From positions 1 to 64,000 of the forward strand of contig JAIETZ010000008.1 in the NCBI GenBank assembly GCA_019744775.1: DNA of 64,000 nucleotides, written 5' to 3'. A program made the translations under genes and the position numbers. Positions 18,718-27,423 of the stretch are shown here, in pieces. The stretch's first letter is position 1. The number at the start of each line of letters is the position of its first letter. Below the pieces are notes generated by a model. It was not told where the DNA came from and did no database searches. It saw only the letters and a list, made by a program, of their open reading frames with translations. This DNA comes from Candidatus Obscuribacterales bacterium. GTDB lineage: Bacteria > Cyanobacteriota > Vampirovibrionia > Obscuribacterales > Obscuribacteraceae.

Positions 18718-18745
18718 CCCGCCCTGCCTTTGGGCGGGCGTTTTT
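18718..18745 (+). terminator. Intrinsic terminator in the leader of the first patatin gene
   Basis: CCCGCCC and GGGCGGG form a 7-bp stem with a TGCCTTT loop, followed by CG and TTTTT. It ends 15 bp before the ATG and about 5 bp before the ribosome site. No plus-strand gene precedes it, so it fits a leader attenuator or the end of a small RNA. Confidence 0.7.
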
Positions 18746-18760
18746 GTCTGGAGAATCCCC

Positions 18761-19987
18761 ATGAACCCAGTTACACATTTTGAAATTAGCGCCCTTTACG
18801 GCAGCGGAGGTTCACGAGCCATCGTCGCTGCAGCAGGGTCAATGATGGCTCTGCATTTGATTAACCAGATTTCCCCCGGCAGAATTCGGCTGAAGCACAT
18901 TGGTGGCATAAGCGGCGGCGCAACTATGGCGGCCATGTTGGCTGCTGATGTGCCCATCCCGATGATTGTCGACTACGCCATTGAGACCGACTATCAGAGC
19001 CTGCTTACTTGGCACGGTAGTTATCTAAGAATTCTCTCGGCCTTTCTGCGTCAGAAAGTCTACGAAGAAACTCGTCCCTGCAAGGGAGTGTTAAACCCGG
19101 ATAAGCTGCGCTTGTTTATCGAGAGCATTGTCGGCGAGTATCCAAAGTCTTTCTGGACAATGGCTGTCTCCGGTAATTCGCAGATAGTTTTTACGAGTTT
19201 CGGCGTTTACGAAGTTTTTGCCAATGGTGACTGGAAGAAACTAGCTGATCAGCCACCTTCTGTGGGAACAGCCGCAATTGCCTCGTGTGCCGTACCTGGA
19301 ATTATCGATGCAGTGTCGCTTTACGGACGTTATCTTTTCGACGGCGCATTAAGCAAATACGGTGCCTGTCCGGTGGAAGTGGCAATCAAGTACATGAACA
19401 TTCCGGCAGACAGATTGCTTGCCGTTGATGTCGGGGACGACTTTGACAAAGACAACAAAAGTCACACGATGTGGGATTCGCTCTACGGCATTCATGAGTT
19501 GCGACAGCAGGAAAAGGCCATTGCCGCTAGATCCGCAACAAACGAAAAGCAGCCGATTGTGGTTAAACCCAACATCGAAGGTTTCTGTGGTCTGCAATTC
19601 ATGGTGCCTCAGCACCTGAAGTGGAAAGCATTGATGGAGAGCTTTTTTGCCACCATCGCCAAACTTGATGAAGTTGGCATGTTGACGGATGAGGTTCGCC
19701 AAGCCGCTTGCGACATTGCCACCGAGTATAAAGTGCTCGTCGACAATGTAAAAGATCATAACGAGTTTGTAGTACTCATAAAACAGCTACTGAAAAATCG
19801 CGATCTGTACTTTGAGCAGGTTGACGAAAACGGCCACGCGACACGGATTTCGGATAAGCATTTATCGCTCCCCGAAAAACCGGCCAAGCAGCCACGTTTT
19901 AGAGCAATTGAAAAGCTTAAGAGCAATGTCAGTCAGTTGGGACTCCGCGTTGGACGCTGGGTTTCCGACAGGCTCAGGCGCTCATAA
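18761..19987 (+). CDS. Patatin-like phospholipase (first of a tandem pair)
   Basis: A 408-residue patatin-family acyl hydrolase. The oxyanion Gly-rich loop GSGGSRA (residues 14-20) precedes the nucleophile elbow GGISGGAT with Ser51. The Asp of the Ser-Asp dyad is in LFDGALS near residue 193. Patatins cut acyl chains from phospholipids or other lipids. The C-terminal 120 residues are helical and basic (SNVSQLGLRVGRWVSDRLRR), perhaps membrane-contacting. There is no signal peptide. GGAG lies 7 nt before the ATG. The second patatin gene follows after 9 bp, so the two are one transcript and possibly act together. Confidence 0.9.
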   Translation: MNPVTHFEISALYGSGGSRAIVAAAGSMMALHLINQISPGRIRLKHIGGISGGATMAAMLAADVPIPMIVDYAIETDYQSLLTWHGSYLRILSAFLRQKVYEETRPCKGVLNPDKLRLFIESIVGEYPKSFWTMAVSGNSQIVFTSFGVYEVFANGDWKKLADQPPSVGTAAIASCAVPGIIDAVSLYGRYLFDGALSKYGACPVEVAIKYMNIPADRLLAVDVGDDFDKDNKSHTMWDSLYGIHELRQQEKAIAARSATNEKQPIVVKPNIEGFCGLQFMVPQHLKWKALMESFFATIAKLDEVGMLTDEVRQAACDIATEYKVLVDNVKDHNEFVVLIKQLLKNRDLYFEQVDENGHATRISDKHLSLPEKPAKQPRFRAIEKLKSNVSQLGLRVGRWVSDRLRRS

Positions 19988-19996
19988 GGGGGAGTC

Positions 19997-21181
19997 ATGT
20001 CTGAATTTAGAAAACAAAACGAAGTCAGACCTCGCGCTGAACTTCGCAAATTGCACTTTGTAGACGGTGGCGGCGGCCTGAAATCCATTCTTGCCGGTGC
20101 CGGCAGTAAGGCGGCTATCGATCTTGCCGGCACTATTGAGCTGGCGACAATAGGTGGATGCAGCGGCGGCTCACTAGCCACTGCGATCATTGCCGGTGGT
20201 GCTTCCGGTCGCCGCATGTTTCACATGGCTATCGAAACCGACTTTTCGGGTTTGGTTACAGGACGGGGCTGGCCGCGTAAAGTCGCCGAAGCTCACGTCA
20301 ATGACCAGCGCGTGTATGGATGGTACGCGGTCACCACAATTCAAAAGCGCGTGAAGAAATTCTTGGCGCGCTGGACGCCTGGTTGGATGAAGAAAGTCTG
20401 GAATAAGATGTTTGGTCATCACGACGATCTTGTCGTTCGTCCCAAGGAAGGCATCTACGGCTCCGAAAAAATCGGTGTCTTCATCGACAAGCACGTAGCG
20501 GAATTTCCGGAAAATTACTGGAGCGTCGCTGTCGACGGCAATACGTCTTCGCAAATTTTCTTCTGCAAGCAAGGAGTATTTGAGTATCATCCCGATGGAC
20601 ACAAAGAAACCATCTCTGATACGCCAGTCACTCCTGGATTTGCCGTGCGCAGCAGTATTGCCATTCCACTCTTTTTCGGATCCATTCCATTTGCAGGCAA
20701 ACATCTACTCGATGGCTCTTTGACATTCGACGGCAGAACACCTGTCGGAGCTGTGAAGAGACACTTCAACGCAAACGCGGAAGATATACTTGTCCTTGAC
20801 ATGTGGGATTCTTCGACCGCCGCAAATTGGTTTGAGAGCGTGTTTTGGAAAAGTGTTTGGTTCTTGTTTTGTGGTGGAGCCTGTCCGCAAGGCGGCCGAT
20901 TCCCTTCGAATTTCGAAGGAGTCATGCTTGTGCAACCGCAGGTTGACAGCCGCATCACATTGCAGTTCGCAGCCACTCCAGATGAGAAGTGGCCGGCAAT
21001 CATGGCTGGCTTTGAATCAACTGCCAAGGTGCTCGAACAGTATGGACTGTTGGCCGGCGAAAAACTTGAGCAAGCAAATACCATCCTCGAGAGATTTGCT
21101 GAAATCAAGAAGACAGCCAAACTCAAAGGAGAGCTTGCAACGCGTACCCAAGAGCTGCTCACCGAATATCATCTCTGGTGA
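19997..21181 (+). CDS. Patatin-like phospholipase (second of a tandem pair)
   Basis: A 394-residue patatin homologue. The Gly-rich loop is DGGGGLKSI (residues 23-31), the elbow GGCSGGS puts the nucleophile Ser at 56, and the dyad Asp is in LLDGSLTFDG near residue 239. It differs clearly from its neighbour in the middle, where a basic segment (KKFLARWTPGWMKKVWNKMF) could be a membrane-binding amphipathic helix. AAGGGGGAG precedes the ATG. No signal peptide is present. With the acyl-CoA ligase, thiolase and FadJ-type genes around it, a role in releasing fatty acids for oxidation is a reasonable inference. Confidence 0.9.
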   Translation: MSEFRKQNEVRPRAELRKLHFVDGGGGLKSILAGAGSKAAIDLAGTIELATIGGCSGGSLATAIIAGGASGRRMFHMAIETDFSGLVTGRGWPRKVAEAHVNDQRVYGWYAVTTIQKRVKKFLARWTPGWMKKVWNKMFGHHDDLVVRPKEGIYGSEKIGVFIDKHVAEFPENYWSVAVDGNTSSQIFFCKQGVFEYHPDGHKETISDTPVTPGFAVRSSIAIPLFFGSIPFAGKHLLDGSLTFDGRTPVGAVKRHFNANAEDILVLDMWDSSTAANWFESVFWKSVWFLFCGGACPQGGRFPSNFEGVMLVQPQVDSRITLQFAATPDEKWPAIMAGFESTAKVLEQYGLLAGEKLEQANTILERFAEIKKTAKLKGELATRTQELLTEYHLW

Positions 21182-21245
21182 GCAGCTTTGCTGTGAAACG
21201 CGGTAAAATGTATTGCCCTCTTAAGGTTATTGAGGAAAAGGTAAT

Positions 21246-22505
21246 ATGACAGAAAAAAGCAAAGTCTGGCTCGTTGACGGCAGCCGGACTCCGATTGGCA
21301 CGTTCGGGAAAACAATGAAATCCATTCCGGTGGAAAAGCTGGCTGGGCACGTTTTGAAAAATGCGATTCGTCGCACTGGTATCAAACCCAGCCAAATTGA
21401 CGGAATAATTCTTGGTCACAGGGGGCAGTCATCTTATGCCCCCAACACTTCGCGCTTCTCGGCGTTGAATGCCGGCTTGCCCGCCAGCATTCCAGCTATG
21501 ACCGTGCATCGCGAATGCGGATCAGGACTGCAAGCAGTAAATGATGCCGCCGACCAAATTAGGCTTGGTCGCGGCGACATTTATGTAGCCGGCGGCGTTG
21601 AGTCGATGTCCACTGTCCCCTACCTTGCTCCGGGGATAATGAGATTTTCCAAGAAGTTTGCTCAATGGTTTGGTCTCGATAAGAGATATCCGCAAGCAGG
21701 AATTCTTTCGCTGGCACCGGCAAAAACCGGACCGCGTCTTGTCATCGGTTTTCTCGATGACGGGCATGTGCCGTTGGCTCGTTATGGCGACATGAAGTCG
21801 ACAAATATGATCGCTACGGCAGAATGCGTCTCCAGCACTTATCGCGTAAGTCGCGAAGAGGCGGATGCCTGGTCATTGCGCTCTCACCAAAGAGCCTGTG
21901 CCGGAGTTTCCTCGGGACGCTTTGACCGCGAGATAGATCCAATTCAAGTTGGCGAAAAAGGATACTTCTCCCGTGACGAACATCCACGCGCTGACTCCAG
22001 CGCCGAAAAGCTTGGATCGTTGAAAGCAGTTGGAAAATCCGGATTGGTAACAGCCGGCAACAGCTCCGGAATTAATGATGGAGCTTGTGCAGTGGTTCTA
22101 ACTTCGGAAAAGAAAGGCAAGGAGCTTGGGCTTACGCCATTAGCAGTCCTTGTTGATCACTGTGTAGTTGGTTTGGAACCGGAACAAATGGGAATAGGTC
22201 CTGTCCTGGCAATCAAGAAATTGCTCAAAGACAACAACCTCACCGTCGAAGACATTGATTTGTTTGAGATAAACGAAGCATTCGCCGGCCAGTATCTGGC
22301 TTGCCAGAAGTTGCTTGGTTTGGATCCGGAGAAGTGCAACGTTAACGGTGGTGCAATTGCTCTTGGTCACCCAATCGGCATGTCCGGTGCAAGACTTGTC
22401 TTCACGCTTGCGCATGAATTGAAAGAGCGCAAGAAGAAGCGTGGAATCGCAGCTTTGTGCATTGGCGGTGGACAAGGAATTGCCACGCTGGTTGAAGCAC
22501 CGTAA
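21246..22505 (+). CDS. Thiolase (acetyl-CoA acyltransferase)
   Basis: A 419-residue thiolase. The acyl-accepting Cys91 lies in VHRECGSGLQAVNDA. The C-terminal signature is GGAIALGHPIGMSGARL (catalytic His) and the second catalytic Cys is in ALCIGGGQGIATLV. The family cleaves 3-ketoacyl-CoA to acetyl-CoA, or runs in reverse to condense two acetyl-CoA. Its position directly before the FadJ/FadB-type gene favours the degradative role. There is an AGGAAAAGG ribosome site. A REP palindrome separates it from the next gene. Confidence 0.93.
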   Translation: MTEKSKVWLVDGSRTPIGTFGKTMKSIPVEKLAGHVLKNAIRRTGIKPSQIDGIILGHRGQSSYAPNTSRFSALNAGLPASIPAMTVHRECGSGLQAVNDAADQIRLGRGDIYVAGGVESMSTVPYLAPGIMRFSKKFAQWFGLDKRYPQAGILSLAPAKTGPRLVIGFLDDGHVPLARYGDMKSTNMIATAECVSSTYRVSREEADAWSLRSHQRACAGVSSGRFDREIDPIQVGEKGYFSRDEHPRADSSAEKLGSLKAVGKSGLVTAGNSSGINDGACAVVLTSEKKGKELGLTPLAVLVDHCVVGLEPEQMGIGPVLAIKKLLKDNNLTVEDIDLFEINEAFAGQYLACQKLLGLDPEKCNVNGGAIALGHPIGMSGARLVFTLAHELKERKKKRGIAALCIGGGQGIATLVEAP

Positions 22506-22522
22506 GAATCAGAATCACATGA

Positions 22523-22545
22523 GGGCGCATGCAATGCGCCCCTAC
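22523..22545 (+). repeat. REP-like palindrome, copy 3
   Basis: Same 23-bp unit as at 7423, between the thiolase and FadJ-type genes. Confidence 0.9.
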
Positions 22546-22583
22546 GGCATAACCGAATAATCCCAAAAAATATTGGAGAAAGA

Positions 22584-24809
22584 ATGGTTTCAAATCAGTT
22601 ATTGGATAAGAGTCCAAAAAAAGAGGAAGAGTCTATGAGCCAAGACACAGCAAAAATGCTGGAAGAAAAGCTTGGTACGGTCGGCGGAGAAAAAGCAGTT
22701 ACGCTCGAGGTGAATAAAAACAATGTGGCAGTTGTCACAGTAAATTTGCCTGGCAGCGAAGTAAATCTCCTGTCGTCAAAAGTACTGGCCGAGTTAAATG
22801 CGGCGATTGAAAAAATTGCTCTGATGCCGCAATTGAAAGGTGCCATTTTTATCTCCGGTAAGAAAGACAACTTCTTTGCCGGAGCTGATGTCAAAGAAAT
22901 CCAACAGCTGCAAAGCGAACAGGAAATCTTTGCCAAGCAAGCATCCGATATGGGCAAAGTTGTTTTCGATAAATTGGAAAAACTACCTATTCGCGTAGTT
23001 GCTGCAATTAACGGCATCTGCGTCGGCGGTGGTATGGAATTTGCTCTGGCTTGCCACAACCGTATAGCTACAAGTTCGAAGAAAACAATGCTTGGCTTGC
23101 CGGAAGTCAAACTGGGATTCATTCCTGGTTGGGGTGCCAACTATCGTTTGGCCAAACTCATCGGCTTGCAAAATGCTTTGTCGATCATCCCGGCTGGCAG
23201 TGTAATTCCTGCTAAGAAAGCCTGGAAGTTAGGCATGGTTGATGAGGTTGTTGCGCCGGAAAAACTTCTCGAGCGTGCTGAAGAAGTTGTGCTGACTGGT
23301 CGTGTTAAGCGCGCCAAGCAGCCATTCAAAGCACAAGCTATGAAAGTGCTTTTGGAAGGTAATCCGCTTGGCCGTCACTTCTTGGGTGACATGGCTTTGA
23401 AGATGACCAAGAGACAAACAAAGGGTAAATATCCGGCACCTGTAGAAGCAGTCAAAATAATCATGAACACTGCTTCCGACACCAAGCAAAAATCGTTTGA
23501 AAGAGAGTCGAATGCTTTTGCCTCGTTGGCTGCAACCGATGTATCGAAGAATCTCGTCGGCATCTTCTTCGCTCAAAATGAATCGAAGAGCACGCCTAAC
23601 AAGATAAAGCCTTCAATTAAGGTGCAGACATTTGGTGTTCTCGGCACTGGTGTTATGGGTGCAGGTATTGCTCAAGCTGCAGTCAAAGCCGGCTACAAAG
23701 TAGTCATCAAAGACGTCAATGAGGAATTCTTGGCGAAGGGCATGGCTACAATCCGTGGACTCTTTGAGAAGCTTGTGGAAAGACGCAAGATGACTCAAGA
23801 GGAAATGGATGCTTACATGAAGAGCATCACCACTACGACAAGCTATGACGCTTTTGCTGATTGCGACATGGTTTTGGAAGCCGTGAAAGAAGATCTCGCT
23901 GTTAAGAAGAGTGTTCTTGCTGACTTGGAAAAAGCCATCAAGAAGCCTTTCATCTATGCGACAAACACCAGTTCGTTGTCGGTAACGGCGATGGCTGAAG
24001 GCGCTCGTAATCCTGAGCTTGTTGTAGGAGTTCACTTCTTCAATCCAGTTCATAAGATGCCGTTAGTTGAAATCGTCCGTGGCAAACAAACATCTGATGA
24101 TGCAGTAGCCGCAGCAATGATCTTCGCCATGAAACTCGGCAAGACAACTGTTGTGACAGGCGATTCGGCCGGCTTTGTAGTCAACCGCATCCTCACTCCT
24201 TACTTGCGTGAAGCCATTGTGCTTCTGGAAGAAGGTGTCGCACCGGCGGACATTGAAAAGGCGATGAAAGACTTCGGCATGCCTATGGGTCCATTAACGC
24301 TAATGGACGAAGTAGGTTTGGACATCGGTGCCAAAGTTGTTGAAGTCTTGCATGAAGCTTTCGGCGATCGCTTGAAGCCACCGGCTATCCTTGCATCACT
24401 TGCTGGCTTGAAGCTGCTCGGTAAAAAGGGCGGCAAAGGCTTGTATCTCTATGATGCAGCAGGTAAGCGTGGTGAGTTCAATCCGGAAATTCTGGCTGCT
24501 GTTAAGGTTAAGCCGGTGAAGAAGGATAAGACCGAAATCCAAAACCGCATGGTGCTCTTGATGCTCAATGAAGCGGTCAAGTGCTTGGAAGAAGGCGTCA
24601 TTACCGATCCGTCACAACTGGATTTGGCAATGATCTTCGGCACAGGCTTCCCACCATTCCGTGGTGGCATCCTGCGCTATGCCGATCAAACAGGCGTCAA
24701 AGTAGTTGCTGATTCACTTGAGCAGCTATCGAAAGTGGCTGGTGAAAACTACAAACCAGCGAAGATGCTTCTAGAAAAAGCAGCTAAGGGCGAAAACTTC
24801 TACAAATAA
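22584..24809 (+). CDS. fadJ: Fused enoyl-CoA hydratase / 3-hydroxyacyl-CoA dehydrogenase
   Basis: A 741-residue multifunctional fatty-acid oxidation protein. The N-terminal crotonase domain (about residues 45-240) contains NFFAGADVKEI and GGGMEFALACHNRIA, with the acidic residue of LGLPEVKLGFIPGWGA. The dehydrogenase domain begins near residue 350 with the NAD motif FGVLGTGVMGAGIAQA. It continues with the catalytic His in VVGVHFFNPVHKMPLVEIV and the helical C-terminal domain (GDSAGFVVNRILTPYL, GPLTLMDEVGLDIG). It performs hydration and the NAD-dependent oxidation in beta-oxidation; the thiolase step is encoded upstream. TTGGAGAA precedes the first ATG; a second in-frame ATG at 22635 also has a fair site (GAGGAAGAG). 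FadJ and FadB are hard to tell apart here. Confidence 0.93.
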   Translation: MVSNQLLDKSPKKEEESMSQDTAKMLEEKLGTVGGEKAVTLEVNKNNVAVVTVNLPGSEVNLLSSKVLAELNAAIEKIALMPQLKGAIFISGKKDNFFAGADVKEIQQLQSEQEIFAKQASDMGKVVFDKLEKLPIRVVAAINGICVGGGMEFALACHNRIATSSKKTMLGLPEVKLGFIPGWGANYRLAKLIGLQNALSIIPAGSVIPAKKAWKLGMVDEVVAPEKLLERAEEVVLTGRVKRAKQPFKAQAMKVLLEGNPLGRHFLGDMALKMTKRQTKGKYPAPVEAVKIIMNTASDTKQKSFERESNAFASLAATDVSKNLVGIFFAQNESKSTPNKIKPSIKVQTFGVLGTGVMGAGIAQAAVKAGYKVVIKDVNEEFLAKGMATIRGLFEKLVERRKMTQEEMDAYMKSITTTTSYDAFADCDMVLEAVKEDLAVKKSVLADLEKAIKKPFIYATNTSSLSVTAMAEGARNPELVVGVHFFNPVHKMPLVEIVRGKQTSDDAVAAAMIFAMKLGKTTVVTGDSAGFVVNRILTPYLREAIVLLEEGVAPADIEKAMKDFGMPMGPLTLMDEVGLDIGAKVVEVLHEAFGDRLKPPAILASLAGLKLLGKKGGKGLYLYDAAGKRGEFNPEILAAVKVKPVKKDKTEIQNRMVLLMLNEAVKCLEEGVITDPSQLDLAMIFGTGFPPFRGGILRYADQTGVKVVADSLEQLSKVAGENYKPAKMLLEKAAKGENFYK

Positions 24810-24827
24810 GTAACGCTCACTAAATAA

Positions 24828-24868
24828 AAACGAAGAAGCAGGTTCCGTCGGAACCTGCTTCTTCGTTT
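24828..24868 (+). terminator. Terminator after the FadJ-type gene
   Basis: A 19-bp stem (ending GGTTCC / GGAACC, outer AAACGAAGAAGC / GCTTCTTCGTTT) with a 3-nt loop closes the beta-oxidation transcript. Confidence 0.9.
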
Positions 24869-24907
24869 GCACAGGTACTCAAATTTGTTGTTCGGTGGAG
24901 GTTGACT

Positions 24908-25699
24908 ATGTATGAGTTTTCTATTCTTCAAATACTGGCGTTTACATTTAGCATTTGGTCTGTCTTTTTTCTCACTGATTTGGTGGTAGGAAAACTGATG
25001 GGTAATAAGAAAATTGCCGAGGCAGCAGTGCCTACTTTTCTTGCCGGTTGTATAGTTATGCTTTGTGCTGCTTCTGGTGCAGCGATGTTTTTTGCAAGCG
25101 ATGATCTCAGTTATCCTTATTCGACCTATATTCAAGATGGCACAACCTTGGTTGAGGGCGAGAAGGTAGTTGAAAGACTGCCGGACAAATTTCAGGAGGC
25201 CATTGGAAGATTGCGCTATGGGCAGAATGCCTATTCAATTCGCGAAGCCTCAGTAAGGAACAAGCTGAAGGGCGACGGCATTCAGCAAGATCACACAGTG
25301 GTCTGGTTGGAGCGTCCCGAAGATGGTGGTTGGACGGGGCTAAAGAGGCGCTTCGTTTTTGTTGGTGTTTCACACGATGTCTTGGCAAAAGTTGAGCGGA
25401 CCCTGAAAATCGAACTCTCCGAAGATCAGCTACGAGAGATGCTGAATAATTTTCCTTCTGAATTGAGAGATCCGGTACTCACTACATTCGCATCGGGTGG
25501 ATACAAAGTCTACGGACTTGGTCCTGTTACGTATTCGACTTTTGGCAGTATCTCTGAAGTCTGTGCCATTCAGCTCATCAAGGAAAAGCAGATGCCCACT
25601 GATATAGCCAATCAAAGGCAGCGCGTAATAGTCGATGAAGTCGACGTGTTTGTCGAAGACCGCACTATTACTGGCGGCTCATTGAATATGCGCCCATAA
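24908..25699 (+). CDS. Two-TM membrane protein of unknown function
   Basis: A 263-residue protein. Two hydrophobic segments at residues about 6-27 and 42-65 (LAFTFSIWSVFFLTDLVV; PTFLAGCIVMLCAASGAAMFF) anchor a soluble domain of about 195 residues. That domain has no recognised family; it contains VVWLERPEDGGWTGLKRRFV and VYGLGPVTYSTFG. The start at 24908 follows GGAGG by 6 nt; the in-frame TTG two codons earlier is less likely. It opens a run of six same-strand genes of mostly unknown function between two terminator-bounded blocks. Confidence 0.75.
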   Translation: MYEFSILQILAFTFSIWSVFFLTDLVVGKLMGNKKIAEAAVPTFLAGCIVMLCAASGAAMFFASDDLSYPYSTYIQDGTTLVEGEKVVERLPDKFQEAIGRLRYGQNAYSIREASVRNKLKGDGIQQDHTVVWLERPEDGGWTGLKRRFVFVGVSHDVLAKVERTLKIELSEDQLREMLNNFPSELRDPVLTTFASGGYKVYGLGPVTYSTFGSISEVCAIQLIKEKQMPTDIANQRQRVIVDEVDVFVEDRTITGGSLNMRP

Positions 25700-25730
25700 T
25701 TTGCCCTTTTAGTTTTAGTTGGAGTGAAAA

Positions 25731-26369
25731 ATGAATAGCAAGTTTTCTTGGCGCAAGCCTTTGCTTGCGCTATCTCTTTTTGCTGCTCTAGTGTCCGGTG
25801 CCGTTTGTTCTTCTTTTGCGGACACGGCCAATGATGATCTAGACAGCATTCTCAACGCTCCGGCAATGCCGGCTGTCAATGTTTTTCAATCGGAAGCCAC
25901 GCAAAACGAAGTATTTGCCCAAGCAAATGCCCTTGCGTCAAGAGTGGCAAATATGTATCGCGACGTGCGTTACCAGGCTTATCCTGCCGCACCGGATGCA
26001 TCAGACATCAAAGTAATTTGCACGGTCACAGTGCGTGATGCTGATACGGATGAGGTCTTGAGTACGATAAAAACTGCTCCTAGACCGGCGTTTGGCTTGC
26101 CTCAGGCAATACCGATGCCGCTTTCACATGTCCCACGCAAGCTTGTTGTGATTACAGGCAAGATTGCCAAAGACACATTGCCACTGCTGCAAAACCAACA
26201 AAACAAAATGGTGGAAGCAATGGTGCAAATCAAGCGCAATGGATCCTCGCAGTGCACGATTGTTGTATCTGCAGACCACCTTAATGGTGGTGTCTGTACT
26301 GGCGTGTCTTTTGTCAGTAAAGACGATGCACTTCCAAATGTTACGGATGTCGTTTACCCAGCGAACTAA
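25731..26369 (+). CDS. Secreted protein of unknown function
   Basis: A 212-residue protein with a signal peptide (KFSWRKPLLALSLFAALVSG, cleavage likely near SSFA-D at about residue 31). The mature region holds a conserved-looking TVTVRDADTDEVLSTI strand pair and repeated short strands; no family recognised. It lies 31 bp after the two-TM gene and 44 bp before the S1/P1-type nuclease, so it is likely part of one transcript and exported to the periplasm. Confidence 0.75.
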   Translation: MNSKFSWRKPLLALSLFAALVSGAVCSSFADTANDDLDSILNAPAMPAVNVFQSEATQNEVFAQANALASRVANMYRDVRYQAYPAAPDASDIKVICTVTVRDADTDEVLSTIKTAPRPAFGLPQAIPMPLSHVPRKLVVITGKIAKDTLPLLQNQQNKMVEAMVQIKRNGSSQCTIVVSADHLNGGVCTGVSFVSKDDALPNVTDVVYPAN

Positions 26370-26413
26370 TCGACATTTTTATACGAACAAATTGTTCGCG
26401 GAGGCAAATCCCT

Positions 26414-27352
26414 ATGTTTAAACGATTCCTTTCATTTTTGATTTCGCTGTTCCGCAATCAGCGACAGACGGCTCGCACTTTTAATGGCACCGGTCACATG
26501 ACTGTGGCTAATCTTGCCTATAAGAAATTGAAGCCGGAAACTAAAAAGCGCGTAAAAGAGCTGCTGAAGCTCAATCCGTATTACGATCGCTGGCAGGCTG
26601 CCATTCCATCTGATGCCTCGCAAGATGAACGCGATCGTCGCACATTCATGTTTGCCTCAATGTGGGCAGACGACATCAAGCGCGACAAAAACTATGTTTC
26701 TGACAAAGTGGATGGTGGCGGTCAGCAAGACTTTGCCGCCGAGGTCAGCGACTATAGTGATATGCGTATGCACAAGTACTGGCATTACGTTAACTATCCG
26801 TTTTCTAACGACGGAACACCGTTGCCGCCAGTGGCCAAGCCGAATTTGGAAACCGCTCTCGGTGACTTGCGTGCAGTGATTGCATCGGATGCCACGGAAG
26901 CGCAGAAGTCCTATGCGTTGAGCTGGCTTTTGCACCTGGTTGGCGATGCGCATCAGCCTTTGCACGCTGTTGCCCGCGTAAGCCAAAATGAAAAGGGTGG
27001 TGATCTGGGCGGCAACAAAGTATTTGTTATCGTCAAAGGTCGCAATTCTCGGTTGCACTTCTTCTGGGACGATGTTCTGGGAGTAGAAAGACAAGCCTGG
27101 CAGGTAAATAAATTGGCGCGAGAAATCCCGTCTGACGATACGCAAGCGACTGCCAATCTGACAGTCAATGACTGGCTGATGGAAAGCTTCAATGCTTGCC
27201 GAGAGTTGGTCTACACGGACCCAATTCTTGAAGGCTCCGGTCCTTTCACCATCACTGATGAGTACACCGAGAAGGCAAGGAAATTTATCAAGAAGAGAGT
27301 TTCACTTGCTGCCACGCGTTTGGCTAATCTCTTGAACGCTGAGCTCAAGTAA
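26414..27352 (+). CDS. S1/P1-type nuclease (zinc-dependent)
   Basis: A 312-residue member of the S1/P1 nuclease/phospholipase C superfamily, which cuts single-stranded nucleic acids and removes 3'-phosphates using three zinc ions. Visible ligand motifs in order are FNGTGHMTVANLAY (His), ASMWADDIK (Asp), MHKYWHYVNYPF (His), LLHLVGDAHQPLHAV (His, Asp, His) and GGDLGGNKVFV, then LHFFWDD. Family members normally start the mature protein with Trp, whose amino group binds zinc; here the equivalent position reads Phe, about 23 residues from the start. The N-terminus (FLSFLISLF) is short and hydrophobic, so export is uncertain. GGAGG lies before the ATG. Confidence 0.85.
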   Translation: MFKRFLSFLISLFRNQRQTARTFNGTGHMTVANLAYKKLKPETKKRVKELLKLNPYYDRWQAAIPSDASQDERDRRTFMFASMWADDIKRDKNYVSDKVDGGGQQDFAAEVSDYSDMRMHKYWHYVNYPFSNDGTPLPPVAKPNLETALGDLRAVIASDATEAQKSYALSWLLHLVGDAHQPLHAVARVSQNEKGGDLGGNKVFVIVKGRNSRLHFFWDDVLGVERQAWQVNKLAREIPSDDTQATANLTVNDWLMESFNACRELVYTDPILEGSGPFTITDEYTEKARKFIKKRVSLAATRLANLLNAELK

Positions 27353-27363
27353 GCAGGCTAAGG

Positions 27364-27397
27364 AAAAGAGAAGGGCTCTAGGTCCTTCTCTTTTCGT
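27364..27397 (+). terminator. Terminator after the S1/P1-type nuclease gene
   Basis: AAAAGAGAAGG and CCTTCTCTTTT form an 11-bp stem ending in TTTT, 12 bp after the stop. Confidence 0.85.
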
Positions 27398-27423
27398 TAC
27401 CTCAACTTTTGCTGGAGGAAACA

